The notes: a model not told the origin generated them from the sequence alone. 12,979 nt of DNA from Desulfobacteraceae bacterium (GCA_030589225.1 JAUUWD010000011.1:1-12979); one strand, 5' to 3'; counted from the first letter of the stretch, positions 1 through 8,300 are shown. Program-made: numbers and translations.

Positions 1-1
1 G

Positions 2-1384
2 GTAGAAAATGTCCTTGAAAACAGGAACACCCGTACTGTTGTAGAGGCCAACAAGGCCAGCTATGAATGGGCCCTGGACCCGAAATACAAGGACATCATG
101 ACATGCTACTCGCCGCTCATTGACGATGTGGTTAACCGATACACTCATGTAAGTGCCAGCACCGAGGACCTGGAAAAAAAGGCTGAAGCAGGCACCTTCA
201 CCGCAGAAATGTTAGGCACCTGTATATACCGGTGTGTGGGATATGATGCATTTCACTCTTTAGCCGCCACTACCTGGGAGATGGACAGGGATTTAGGCAC
301 AGAATACAATCCGCGATTTATTGAATACCTGAAGACGGTTCAGACAAAGGACCTTTCTGTGGCCGGTGCCCTGACCGAACCGAGGGGGAGCCGAAGCAAA
401 AAGACCCTTGACTGGCCTGACCCCTATCTCTCCTTGAAGATCGTTGACAAGAACGATGACGGTATTGTGGTTCGAGGGGCCAAGATAAACATCAGCGGCG
501 CCTTTGCTAGCCACGAATTGGTGGTTTTGCCCCAGGCTGCCCACTTCAAGGGTGAAGAAGACTACGCAGTGGCATTTGCAACGCCCACCGATGCAAAAGG
601 CATCATCTATGTATGCCAGTATTCGCCCTATTCCGCAGAAAGAGATCTGGCTGATGATCTTGAGGAATTAGGCAATCCTCTTTATGGCCAGCGCGAGACC
701 TCCATGGTGATATTTAATGATGTCTTTGTCCCCTGGGACAGGGTATTTCACTGCGGTGAATACAAATATTCCATAAAGTTTGTGACCCGCTTTGCCAAGA
801 CCCACCGCATGACATGCGGAGGCACTTGCAAGGTCGGTTTCATGAATCAGATCATTGGGGCATCAAAACTGATCCAGGAATATAAGGGCCTTGAAAAGAC
901 CACCCACATCAATGACCAGTTGATGGAGATGGTTGTATTGAGGGAAACAGGTCGGGCATGTGGTACTGCGGCTGCCACCAAGGGCGCGGAAGAACCCCCT
1001 GGATCGGGCGTATTCTTGCCAGACGAGCTTATGGGTAATGTCTCCAAGTTGAATATCTGCAATGCCTTCTGGCGTGTTATGGCCTTAGCGGGTGACATCG
1101 GGGGAGGTCTCATTGTGACAATGCCCTCCATGAAGGAATTGAAAAACCCCGAAGTCAGCAAGTATGTAGAGGAATTTTATAGCTTTGGGTCTGATGAACC
1201 AACAGAAAATATTATGAAAGTCCATAAACTTCTCCAGCACTGGACGGCCGGACAACATGGCGTGGCCACATGGCATGGTGCAGGACCGGTTATGGCCCAG
1301 AAGATTATGTTACAAAGAGTTATTGACTACGAGCATGACAAAGACATTGTCAAGCAGACATTAAACCTCAAGGAAAAAGAGTAA
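2..1384 (+). CDS. AbfD-like [4Fe-4S]/FAD dehydratase family protein (5' partial)
   Basis: Related to 4-hydroxybutyryl-CoA dehydratase (AbfD) of the 4-hydroxyphenylacetate 3-hydroxylase/acyl-CoA dehydrogenase fold, which uses FAD and a [4Fe-4S] cluster for radical dehydration of a CoA ester. The frame is open from base 2, so the ATG at 98 is internal; 32 further codons precede it (VENVLENRNTR...). Numbered from that ATG, the cluster ligands are visible: C42-x3-C46 (AbfD C99/C103), H236 in THRMTC (H292) and C244 followed by K245 (C299/K300). E200 probably matches E257. These ligands separate it from the flavin monooxygenases of the same fold. By this alignment about 25 N-terminal residues lie outside the window. 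Two AbfD active-site positions differ: Y296 is C240 and E455 is A390, and one residue is inserted between H236 and C244. The substrate may therefore not be 4-hydroxybutyryl-CoA. It ends 88 bases before the first methyltransferase gene with no evident terminator. Family confident; substrate unknown. Confidence 0.85.
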   Translation, partial: VENVLENRNTRTVVEANKASYEWALDPKYKDIMTCYSPLIDDVVNRYTHVSASTEDLEKKAEAGTFTAEMLGTCIYRCVGYDAFHSLAATTWEMDRDLGTEYNPRFIEYLKTVQTKDLSVAGALTEPRGSRSKKTLDWPDPYLSLKIVDKNDDGIVVRGAKINISGAFASHELVVLPQAAHFKGEEDYAVAFATPTDAKGIIYVCQYSPYSAERDLADDLEELGNPLYGQRETSMVIFNDVFVPWDRVFHCGEYKYSIKFVTRFAKTHRMTCGGTCKVGFMNQIIGASKLIQEYKGLEKTTHINDQLMEMVVLRETGRACGTAAATKGAEEPPGSGVFLPDELMGNVSKLNICNAFWRVMALAGDIGGGLIVTMPSMKELKNPEVSKYVEEFYSFGSDEPTENIMKVHKLLQHWTAGQHGVATWHGAGPVMAQKIMLQRVIDYEHDKDIVKQTLNLKEKE

Positions 1385-1458
1385 CGATTGAGAAGGCAAC
1401 CGGATACTGAGCAGGGCAAGAAGAACCTCCCGGGAGCATATGAAAACCCGCAAAGCGG

Positions 1459-1464
1459 AAGGAG
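1459..1464 (+). promoter_or_regulatory. Ribosome binding site of the first UroD-family gene
   Basis: AAGGAG lies 8 bases before the ATG at 1473 and supports that start. The stretch 1385-1472 before it shows no convincing promoter or terminator, only a short perfect palindrome CTCCCGGGAG at 1427-1436, so co-transcription with the AbfD-like gene is possible. Confidence 0.7.
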
Positions 1465-1472
1465 TAACGTAA

Positions 1473-2516
1473 ATGGAAGCATACACAGGGAAACAGCGTG
1501 TCTCTGGAGCCTTTAAAAAAACATTTACTGATAAAGAGGTCCATACGGACAGGGTCCCCGCTTATCCCTTTATGGGCCAGTGTAATGCCCAGCTTATAGG
1601 TGCATCCATCAAGGAGTTCTTGCTGGATCCCAAGGTGTTCGTAAAAGCGCAAGTGGCCGCATATGAACGCTACAGACCGGATATCATCCTCATGCAATGG
1701 GATCTGCTTACGGATGTGGAGGCCTTAGGCAATGAACTCAGGTTCCCCGAAAACGGCATGTGCATCTCCAGCAAAATGGCTCTGGAAGACAAGGGGAAAT
1801 TGAGCAGTCTCCAGCTTGCTGATCCAAAAAAGGACGGGCGTATGCCCGGCTATCTGGAGGCCATGATAGAGGTCAAGAAAATCATTACCGAAAGCCCGGT
1901 CTCCCCGGTTATTGCCGGACCCTGGACCATCGCTATTGGCCTTAGAGGGGCAAGTGAGCTTATCAGAGATGCCATGAAGGATCCCGACTATGTCCATGAG
2001 CTCATGCGCTTTTGTACCCAGCAGTCAATCAGGTCTGGCGAGGCCCTTGTTGATCTGAAAATAGGGCCAAATTATTCCGAGGCCCCTGCATCATGCAGTC
2101 TCATATCCCCTAAGATGTACCGAACACTCGTTTTTCCTTATCAAAAACAGGTAGTGGATCATTTCAAAGAGAAAAAGGTAGGCGTGGGACTCCATATTTG
2201 TGGATACACAGATCCTATCCTTGAAGATATGGTCAACACCGGCGTCACCAATATCAGCATTGACGCACCGTCGGATCTGGCCAAGGCCGTTGAGGCAACC
2301 CGTGGTAAGGCCGTTCTCATCGGTAATGTTAATACCGGCCTTTTCTTTTCCGGAACCAGGGAAGAGATGAAACAGGCCATAAAGGATTGTCTTGATATAT
2401 CTCCCAAGGACAGCGGGTATATTCTGGCCTCGGGCTGCGAGGTGCCGGGCGTTGCTCCTCCGGAAAAGGTGGATTGGTTCATGGAACTGGCAAATGAGTT
2501 AGGCACTTATCATTAG
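1473..2516 (+). CDS. UroD-family zinc methyltransferase (MT1 candidate)
   Basis: A 347-residue TIM-barrel protein of the uroporphyrinogen decarboxylase superfamily, in the branch of cobamide-dependent methyltransferases (MtaA, MtbA, CmuA, MtvB/MtoB) rather than heme synthesis. The zinc motif H-x-C...C of that branch is visible as H241-I-C243 (LHICGYT) and C322 (ASGCEVP). A DVEALG segment at 81-86 matches the EALG element of the family, and GLHICG, GNVNTG and SGCEVPG sit on the expected C-terminal strands. In the family, zinc activates a thiol, or an analogous metal site helps move a methyl group between substrate and corrinoid. With an MtrH-type enzyme nearby to serve the pterin side, this protein is more likely the substrate:corrinoid methyltransferase, but that assignment is inference. 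It is less like MtaA/MtbA than the second UroD protein at 8841. The substrate cannot be read from sequence; methoxy-aromatic compounds, other methyl ethers, thioethers or methylamines are all open. Confidence 0.8.
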   Translation: MEAYTGKQRVSGAFKKTFTDKEVHTDRVPAYPFMGQCNAQLIGASIKEFLLDPKVFVKAQVAAYERYRPDIILMQWDLLTDVEALGNELRFPENGMCISSKMALEDKGKLSSLQLADPKKDGRMPGYLEAMIEVKKIITESPVSPVIAGPWTIAIGLRGASELIRDAMKDPDYVHELMRFCTQQSIRSGEALVDLKIGPNYSEAPASCSLISPKMYRTLVFPYQKQVVDHFKEKKVGVGLHICGYTDPILEDMVNTGVTNISIDAPSDLAKAVEATRGKAVLIGNVNTGLFFSGTREEMKQAIKDCLDISPKDSGYILASGCEVPGVAPPEKVDWFMELANELGTYH

Positions 2517-2571
2517 TCTTCACCAAAAAGAGGATAACCCTCTCAGAATTCCAGTGCCGCATAAAAGCGTG

Positions 2572-2588
2572 GATACATGACATGTATC
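2572..2588. promoter_or_regulatory. 17-bp palindrome, possible operator
   Basis: GATACATG-A-CATGTATC is a perfect 8-bp inverted repeat around one central base, in the 167-base gap between the first UroD gene and the adenosyltransferase-like gene. The form fits a site for a dimeric regulator. A weak -10-like TAATAC follows at 2603-2608, which would place the palindrome centre near -35. No regulator gene is visible in the window, so the role is unproven; it could also be a small RNA hairpin. Confidence 0.3.
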
Positions 2589-2683
2589 TCAATTGTGATT
2601 TTTAATACCCTTTCTCCTATAAGACCTTTCCAGATTACAAAACCGGAGTTGGGACTATTCGCTATCCACATCAAAGATCAGGA

Positions 2684-3211
2684 TTGATTGAGGGCAAGGG
2701 TTTCGGCCTCACTCACATCTATTACGGACAGGGGGTTGGTAAAACTACTAGGGCTGTTGGAATGGCCATAAGGGCGGCTGGAACCGGCCTCAAGGTGGAT
2801 TTTGTTCAGTTCATGAAGTCCGGCAAATCAGGGGAGGTGGCCATATTGGAGAAGATCCCCAACATCCATTATCGGTGCCCTGGTGAGCATCCGTTTATCA
2901 TGTCCCATGGACCGAAGCCTTTACATTATGAACATGCTGAAAAAGCCTTAGGGTATGCCTTTGAGGCTATTCGTAGAGGGACTCATCTGTTAATTTGTGA
3001 TGAGATATTGGATACGCTCATTTTCGAACTGCTCCGAAAAAACCGGCTCCTGGAACTGATAGAAAGGTGTAAAAGAAAGGTTGAACTGGTTATGACGGGC
3101 ATGAGCGCCCCTATGGAGTTCATAGAATTAACCGACTATGCTACCGAGTTTATTCAAATAAAACACGCGTATTACATTGGTGCTAAAGCACGAAAGGGGA
3201 TTGAGTATTAA
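2684..3211 (+). CDS. Divergent corrinoid adenosyltransferase-like P-loop protein (BtuR/CobO family)
   Basis: A 175-residue protein of the BtuR/CobO/CobA family, whose known members transfer adenosyl from ATP to cob(I)alamin. Visible family marks are a P-loop GQGVGKTT (about 19-26), VDFVQFMKSGKSGE (about 45-58), the Walker-B-like LLICDEILD (about 105), VMTGMSAP and the C-terminal signature KARKGIEY. Length is normal. Two positions depart from the family: the canonical P-loop GNGKGKTT has become GQGVGKTT (N to Q, K to V), and the usual TGR is TGM. The start is uncertain. TTG at 2684 is the only usual start codon upstream of the P-loop in this open frame, which extends back to 2606 after a TAA, but AGGA at 2680-2683 touches it, giving poor spacing. 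A GGAG at 2645-2648 is well spaced only for an ATT codon at 2657. Placed among corrinoid methyltransferase genes, it may adenosylate or handle corrinoid for this system. A second, canonical homologue lies at 12537. Confidence 0.8.
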   Translation: MIEGKGFGLTHIYYGQGVGKTTRAVGMAIRAAGTGLKVDFVQFMKSGKSGEVAILEKIPNIHYRCPGEHPFIMSHGPKPLHYEHAEKALGYAFEAIRRGTHLLICDEILDTLIFELLRKNRLLELIERCKRKVELVMTGMSAPMEFIELTDYATEFIQIKHAYYIGAKARKGIEY

Positions 3212-3430
3212 AAGTTAAACTCCACTTATAGCAATGAGTCCAGCAAATTAATAAGGGGCTCTTGGCTTTCGTGCCATATGCCTCCGGTCAGAATTTCCCT
3301 CAATCACCTTTATCCCTTTATTCGTACTTCAACATTAGACCCCCAGCGGGATGGGCCGAAAACGCTGAAGAAGCAGTTGATGTTGTCATTGAATTACTAA
3401 AGGGAGCACAAAATAGATTGCTTAACAACT

Positions 3431-3519
3431 GTCATTGCGAGGAGTGTTAGCGACGAAGCAATCTCTAAAACGAGTTTTACCCTGAGATTGCGTCGCTCCC
3501 TTCAGTCGCTCGCAATGAC
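3431..3519. repeat. 89-bp imperfect palindrome, MITE/REP-like dispersed repeat
   Basis: The left arm (3431-3465) begins GTCATTGCGAG and ends GCGACGAAGCAATCTC. The right arm (3484-3519) begins GAGATTGCGTCGC and ends CTCGCAATGAC. The outer 11 and inner 8 bases of the arms pair exactly, with mismatches and a one-base length difference between; the loop is 18 bases. Elements with GTCATTGCGAG...GAAGCAATCTC ends recur between genes in many bacterial genomes, from memory. Only one copy is in this window, so its dispersed nature cannot be shown here. It can form a long RNA hairpin upstream of the core operon. Confidence 0.75.
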
Positions 3520-3583
3520 CATAGGTGACGCCATTAGATGTAAACCTTTTTTGGCCCTCAGTAGTAATTGATTAAGCAAAGAG

Positions 3584-3590
3584 AAGGGGG
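3584..3590 (+). promoter_or_regulatory. Ribosome binding site of the mtrH-like gene
   Basis: AAGGGGG lies 6 bases before the ATG at 3597, supporting that start for the methyltransferase reading frame. Confidence 0.6.
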
Positions 3591-3596
3591 ATAGAA

Positions 3597-4565
3597 ATGA
3601 CTTTCAAAGAGAGACTGGGCGTGTTTGAGACCGAGCAAAAGGTATGCGAGATTGGAGGTGTGAAATTTGGAGGGCAACCTGGAGAGTACCCGACTGTGGT
3701 CTGTTCTTCTATCTTTCAAAAGGGGGATAGGATCTTCGAAGGGAAGCGCAAAGAGGGGTTTAACGAGAAGCGGGCCGGGGAACTTCTCAAGACCCAGGAT
3801 AAACTCTGGGCAGAGACCGGTGTGCCGGGAATGGCTGACATTGTGGCTAATACCGGCAAAGAATTCAAACTCTATGTTGACTTTGTGACCACTGTAAGCG
3901 ATATGCCCTTTTGCGTGGATGCCTGGAAGATGAAACCCAAATTAGAGGGCGCAGCGTATTGTGCGGAGAAGGGACTGCTGGGCCGTATGTTTTACAACAG
4001 CCTCACGGTCTGGGAAGAGGATCTGGAGACAGAGATCCGCGAGATCTCCCAGATGGGCGTCAAGCATGTGCTCCTTGTGGCCTTTGACATGGCGGATCAG
4101 ATGCCAAGCGGACGAATCACGGGTACTCAAAAACTTCTGGATGCTATTGAGAAGGTTGGGGCAGAATTTGAAAGTATCTTTGTGGACACTTCTGTCATGA
4201 ACGGGCCGGCTACTGCCCTCTGCGGTATTGCAAACCGGATGATCAAGGAGAAGTGGGGTTTTCCGGGAGCCAGTGCGCCAAGCAACGGCTCATATATGTG
4301 GAAGAAGGCCCGGGAGCTGTGGGGTTTTAAGGGTTGGTCAGCTGCTGATGCAGGTTTACAGGCCCTGTCTTCTTTCATGTACCACGACATGATATTCTCC
4401 GGACCCATGGCCGGTGCACCAAGGATCTTTCCGGCTGTGGCTATGGCCGATGCATTTCTCGCCACAGCGGTCTTTGCCGAGACGAAGAAATTGCCCACGG
4501 ATCAAAGTCATCCGCTTTACAAGCTGTTTCCGGAGTTTGTTGAACAGTTAGAGTCGATTGAGTAG
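3597..4565 (+). CDS. MtrH-family methylcorrinoid:tetrahydropterin methyltransferase (MT2 candidate)
   Basis: A 322-residue soluble protein of the MtrH family, named for subunit H of the archaeal methyl-H4MPT:CoM methyltransferase and used more widely in bacterial and archaeal demethylation systems (MtvA, MtoA, MtgA types). The N-terminal family block is clear: EIGGVKFGGQPGEYPTV at about residues 18-34, followed by SSIF, the stretch VDFVTTVSDMPFCVDAW near 94-110, and a GRITGT segment. Other Mtr subunits are absent, so this is a stand-alone methyl carrier enzyme, expected to move the methyl group from the corrinoid protein encoded directly downstream onto H4folate or H4methanopterin. Which pterin is used cannot be told by eye. 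The gene ends with TAG. Reading through would add only 18 codons before TAA, so amber readthrough as pyrrolysine is not supported. It lies 85 bases before the corrinoid protein gene, as expected for a shared operon. Confidence 0.88.
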   Translation: MTFKERLGVFETEQKVCEIGGVKFGGQPGEYPTVVCSSIFQKGDRIFEGKRKEGFNEKRAGELLKTQDKLWAETGVPGMADIVANTGKEFKLYVDFVTTVSDMPFCVDAWKMKPKLEGAAYCAEKGLLGRMFYNSLTVWEEDLETEIREISQMGVKHVLLVAFDMADQMPSGRITGTQKLLDAIEKVGAEFESIFVDTSVMNGPATALCGIANRMIKEKWGFPGASAPSNGSYMWKKARELWGFKGWSAADAGLQALSSFMYHDMIFSGPMAGAPRIFPAVAMADAFLATAVFAETKKLPTDQSHPLYKLFPEFVEQLESIE

Positions 4566-4592
4566 GTTTTAAAATTTCAGATGAGAATGATG

Positions 4593-4608
4593 TTGCCAGA
4601 TTTGGCAA
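4593..4608. repeat. Short inverted repeat TTGCCA-N4-TGGCAA
   Basis: A perfect 6-bp inverted repeat with a four-base loop lies in the 85-base gap between the mtrH-like and corrinoid protein genes. It has no T-run, so it is not an intrinsic terminator. It may be a small mRNA hairpin that sets the ratio of the two products, an operator, or chance. Confidence 0.3.
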
Positions 4609-4636
4609 AGAAGAAGTTATAAACCATGACTAAAAC

Positions 4637-4644
4637 AAAGGAGG
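4637..4644 (+). promoter_or_regulatory. Strong ribosome binding site of the corrinoid protein gene
   Basis: AAAGGAGG, a near-perfect Shine-Dalgarno sequence, lies 6 bases before the ATG at 4651. It suggests high expression of the corrinoid protein relative to its neighbours. Confidence 0.75.
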
Positions 4645-4650
4645 TTTGCA

Positions 4651-5334
4651 ATGGCTTCAGAAGAGAGAACTAAGGAAATTATAAACGAGATTCGTCAGGC
4701 ATTGATAAACTATGATGAGGATGGAGTTGGGGAATGGGCCAAGAAGGCCTTGGATGAAGGCGTAGACCCATTTATCGCGACTATGGAGGGACTGGCTGAC
4801 GGAATGATAGAGGTGGGGGAGCTTTATAATAAAAAGGAGTACTTTGTTCCTGAACTCCTGCTTTGCTCTGATGCACTCTATGCTGGGCTGGACATTCTAA
4901 GGCCAGCTATTAAGGCCTCGGGAAGACAATCTGAGGCAAAAGGCTCGATAGTCTTGGGCGTGGTTGAGGGCGATGTTCATGATATCGGTAAAAACCTGAT
5001 CAAGATGATGTTTGATGTGTCCGGATGGACCGTTTACGACCTGGGAAAGGACGTGCCGCTTGACAAATTTGTGGAAGAACAGTTGAGGACTGATTCTGAA
5101 ATCGTGGGCCTCTCAGCTTTAATGACGACCAGCATGGTAGCTATGCAGGATATCGTAAAGAAATTAAAAGAGAAAAACCCCAACGTTCGCATCATGTTGG
5201 GCGGCGCTCCGATAACCTCGGAAATTGCGGACATGTACGGCGCTGATGGTTACGCTGAAAGCGCAGGGACTGCGGTTGATGAAGCAATTAGAATGATTAA
5301 GATGCTGAAGGAAGAAGAAATGGAAAGGAAATGA
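4651..5334 (+). CDS. Methyltransferase corrinoid protein (MtaC/MtvC/MtoC type)
   Basis: The methyl-carrying cobalamin protein of the system, 227 residues, the usual size. Residues 1-90 form the helical B12-binding cap domain (PF02607 type), with the EYFVPELLL motif at about 63-71. Residues 97-220 form the Rossmann-like B12-binding domain. The base-off/His-on signature DxHxxG is intact as D108-V-H110-D-I-G113 within VEGDVHDIGKN, H110 being the expected lower cobalt ligand. The accompanying SxL (S155-A-L157) and GG (184-185) elements that hold the nucleotide tail are present. In such systems the Co(I) form is methylated by MT1 and demethylated by MT2. It is cytoplasmic with no signal peptide. 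Its TGA stop lies 3 bases before the ATG of the activator gene, which strongly suggests translational coupling with the enzyme that would reactivate it. Confidence 0.95.
   Translation: MASEERTKEIINEIRQALINYDEDGVGEWAKKALDEGVDPFIATMEGLADGMIEVGELYNKKEYFVPELLLCSDALYAGLDILRPAIKASGRQSEAKGSIVLGVVEGDVHDIGKNLIKMMFDVSGWTVYDLGKDVPLDKFVEEQLRTDSEIVGLSALMTTSMVAMQDIVKKLKEKNPNVRIMLGGAPITSEIADMYGADGYAESAGTAVDEAIRMIKMLKEEEMERK
5324..5329 (+). promoter_or_regulatory. Ribosome binding site of the activator gene, inside the corrinoid protein gene
   Basis: AAAGGA lies 8 bases before the ATG at 5338, within the last codons of the corrinoid protein gene. It supports coupled translation of the two. Confidence 0.6.
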
Positions 5335-5337
5335 GTT

Positions 5338-8300
5338 ATGCCAGGGAACGAAGACGAAAAATATTTGGTCATTTTTCAGCCATCCGGGTGCAGAGGCTAT
5401 ATTGAAAAAGCCAAAACCCTTAAAGAGGCCTCTGTAGCTCTGGGTGTAGACATTGAAGGCGTATGCGGAGAAAAGGCCATCTGTGGTACGTGCAAGGTGA
5501 GGATTGAAGAGGGGAACTTCGAGAAATATGGTATCACCTCAACAAGGGACAATCTTTCCCCCATAGGGCCAACGGAAAGAAAATTCTTCAATCTGCAACA
5601 GGAGGAAGAAGGCTACCGTCTTGCCTGTCAAACAAAGATCATGGGTGATGTCGTAATCTTCGTCCCTGAGGAAAGTCGGATGGGGAAACAAGTGGTTCGC
5701 AAAGCGGCCACCGATAGACCCATCGAGGTGAAACCGGCTGTCAAGAAGTACTACGTAGAGCTGAAAAAGGCCACCTTGGAAGACACCCTTGGCGACTGGG
5801 AGCGGCTTAGCAACGAACTTAGTAAAAAGTACGACCTGAGCAACCTGACTATTGATTATCAGGTGCTCATGGAATTACAAAACGCTGTGCGTGATGGTGA
5901 TTGGAAGGTGACCGCATCAATATGGCATGAAAAAGAGGTCATCAAGGTGGAACCAGGGCTTGTGGAAAAGGTTTACGGCCTTGCGGTAGATGTGGGCACA
6001 TCTACGGTTGCCGGCTACCTTTGTGATATGACCGATGGCTCGGTTGTAACAACCGGTTCTATGATGAATCCACAGGTGGTGTATGGCGAAGATGTCATGT
6101 CCCGCATCAGCTTCACCATGACGAATCCAAATGGTCTGGAAATCTTGAACGGAGCAATTCTTGATGGTCTCAATGGAATTGCGGAAGAGGTGGCTGCCGC
6201 GGCAGGTATTAAGCGTCAGGATATTGTAGATATGTCCATCGTAGGCAATACCTGCATGCACCATATTTTCCTCAATACCGATCCAAAATATATCGGCCGA
6301 TCCCCTTTCCCCCCTTCGATCCACCATTCGATAGATCTTAAGGCCCGTGACTGGGGCCTCAAGATAGAGCCAGAGGTTGAAATCGCGGGAAAGGGCACCT
6401 ACCCGCCCTGCCAGGTCAAATGTCCTGCCGGGGTCAATGGACAGGACTTCTCATATCTCATTGCCCAGGGTAAGTTCAAAGAGGCCCTTGAATTAGTGAG
6501 GATGGCCATTCCCTTTGCCGGGGTGCTCGGACGTATCTGTACCCATCCCTGTGAGGCTGAATGTGAAAGGGGAGATGTGGATGAACCTCTTTCCCTACGT
6601 TCTCTCCATCGTTTTATTGCCGATTACGAGCTCAGGGAGGGTAGGGAGAAGACAACCCCTATTGAAAAAACAAAAGAAGAGATGATAGCTATCATAGGGT
6701 CCGGGCCAGGTGGGCTTGCCTGTGCTTATGAACTGGTCAAAAATGGATATCCGGTTACGGTCTTTGAGACTGCTTCCAAGTGCGGCGGAATGATGCGCTA
6801 TGGCATACCTGAATACCGTCTACCCAGAGAGATACTGGATGACGAGATTAACTACATTGAAGAGTTAGGAGTAGAGATAAAAACCAACACCTTAGTGGAG
6901 AGCTTAGAGGAGATCTTCAATCAGGGGTACAAGGCGATCTTCCTGAGTACAGGTGCCTGGACAAGCCAGACGTTGAATATTCCTGATGAAGATGCCAATG
7001 GTGTCATCTATGCCCTTGAGTTCCTGAAAAGGGTAAATTCAGGGGAAAAGGTGGAGCTTGGGGAAAAGGTGGCAGTCATTGGTGCCGGCAGCGTGGCTAT
7101 CGATGCTGCCAGGCTTTCCTTGCGACTTGGAGCCAAAGAAGTAAACCTCATTTGTTTAGAAGCCACCGATCTTACCTGTAAAGACAGGATGCCGGCCCAG
7201 GACATGGAAATTGAACAGGCCGCGGAAGAAGGAGTGATTATCCATCCTTCCCTCGGGGTAGCCAAAATTTTAACTGAACAAGACAAGGTCACAAGCCTGG
7301 AGACGGTTCGTTGTGTCTCAGTAATCGATTCAGAAGGCAGGTTTGCTCCTGAATTTGCCGAAGGTCCTGCCCCTATTATAAAGGCGGACACCGTAATCAT
7401 TGCAATTGGTCAGAAACCAGATGAGAAAGATTTTACCGAAGTGGACAAAGCGCCGTTTGGAACAGTCAAGGTGGAAGAGACTACCCTGGAGACGAACATT
7501 CAAGGCGTCTTTGCGGGTGGTGATGTGGTTTCTGGCCCGGCTGATGTCATTAGCGCCGTTGCTGCCGGAAAACAGGCAGCCATATCCATTGAGCTTTACC
7601 TTGCGGGAATGGACTTAAAGGAATCCAGGCCAGCCCCACTTCAACGAATTGAAGAAGTACCAAAGGAAGGGGTGGAGACAGAGGCAAGGCAGGCTATGCC
7701 TGTACTTGAACCGGAGAAAAGAAAAAAGCTTGCCGAGGTTGAGCTGGGCTATGAGGACCAGATGGCCATGAAGGAATCACAGCGCTGTCTTCACTGTGGA
7801 GTCTTTGCGCAAAAGGAAGCCTCTGAATCGGCTCAGACCCGCGGCATAGGTATCCGGATATCTCCGGGGGCGTATATCCACGTCCTTCCCATCGAGGCCG
7901 GTTTTGTGGGTGCTGATAATATCGGGGTGCTTATCGCTGAAGAACCTTACAAACAGGATAGTATAGAGCTTATTATTGATATCGGAACCAATGGTGAGAT
8001 AATCCTGGGCAATCGCGAAAGGCTTATCTCGGCATCTTGCGCCACCGGACCTGCCTTTGAGGGGGCTGAACTAAAATACGGCATGCGTGCGGCCCCGGGT
8101 GCGATCGAAAAGGTAGAGATAGATCCAGTGACCAAGGATGTCCGCTTCAAGGTTATTGATGAGGAAAGGTGGAATACCGAGATGAAGCCAGAGGAAGTGG
8201 GCGCCAAGGGACTCTGTGGCTCGGGGATCATTGATGCCATACCTCAACTTTTCTTGGCGGGAATTATCGATAAAACGGGACGTTTCAAAAGCGATGAGTC

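Larger units (their letters stand above)
3212..3596. other. 385-base intergenic gap with a palindromic repeat
   Basis: Separates the adenosyltransferase-like gene from the mtrH-like gene. Its main content is the inverted repeat at 3431-3519. A short open frame at 3262-3450 (TTG start, 62 codons) has no recognised match and its last codons lie inside the repeat, so it is not called as a gene. No clear promoter hexamer pair is seen before 3597, though one may exist, because the core operon plausibly begins here. Confidence 0.6.

Noticed and set aside
293..1276. Minus-strand open frames opposite the AbfD-like gene
   Set aside because: They lie antisense to a strongly supported coding frame with family motifs, have no ribosome binding sites of note and no recognised domains.
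1427..1436. Palindrome CTCCCGGGAG before the first UroD gene
   Set aside because: Ten GC-rich bases with no loop, no T-run and no promoter context; likely chance.
1473..2516. Assignment as uroporphyrinogen decarboxylase for heme synthesis
   Set aside because: The zinc-type H-x-C...C motif and the corrinoid gene context place it with cobamide methyltransferases.
3262..3450. 62-codon open frame with a TTG start in the gap after the adenosyltransferase-like gene
   Set aside because: No recognised family, weak start with no suitably spaced ribosome binding site, and its end lies inside the palindromic repeat. The AENAEEAVDVVIELLKG stretch looks protein-like and could be a remnant of an older gene, but this cannot be supported.
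4563..4622. Possible amber (TAG) readthrough of the mtrH-like gene as in pyrrolysine-using methyltransferases
   Set aside because: Readthrough adds only 18 codons before TAA, the MtrH family is not known to use pyrrolysine, and the protein is already full length.
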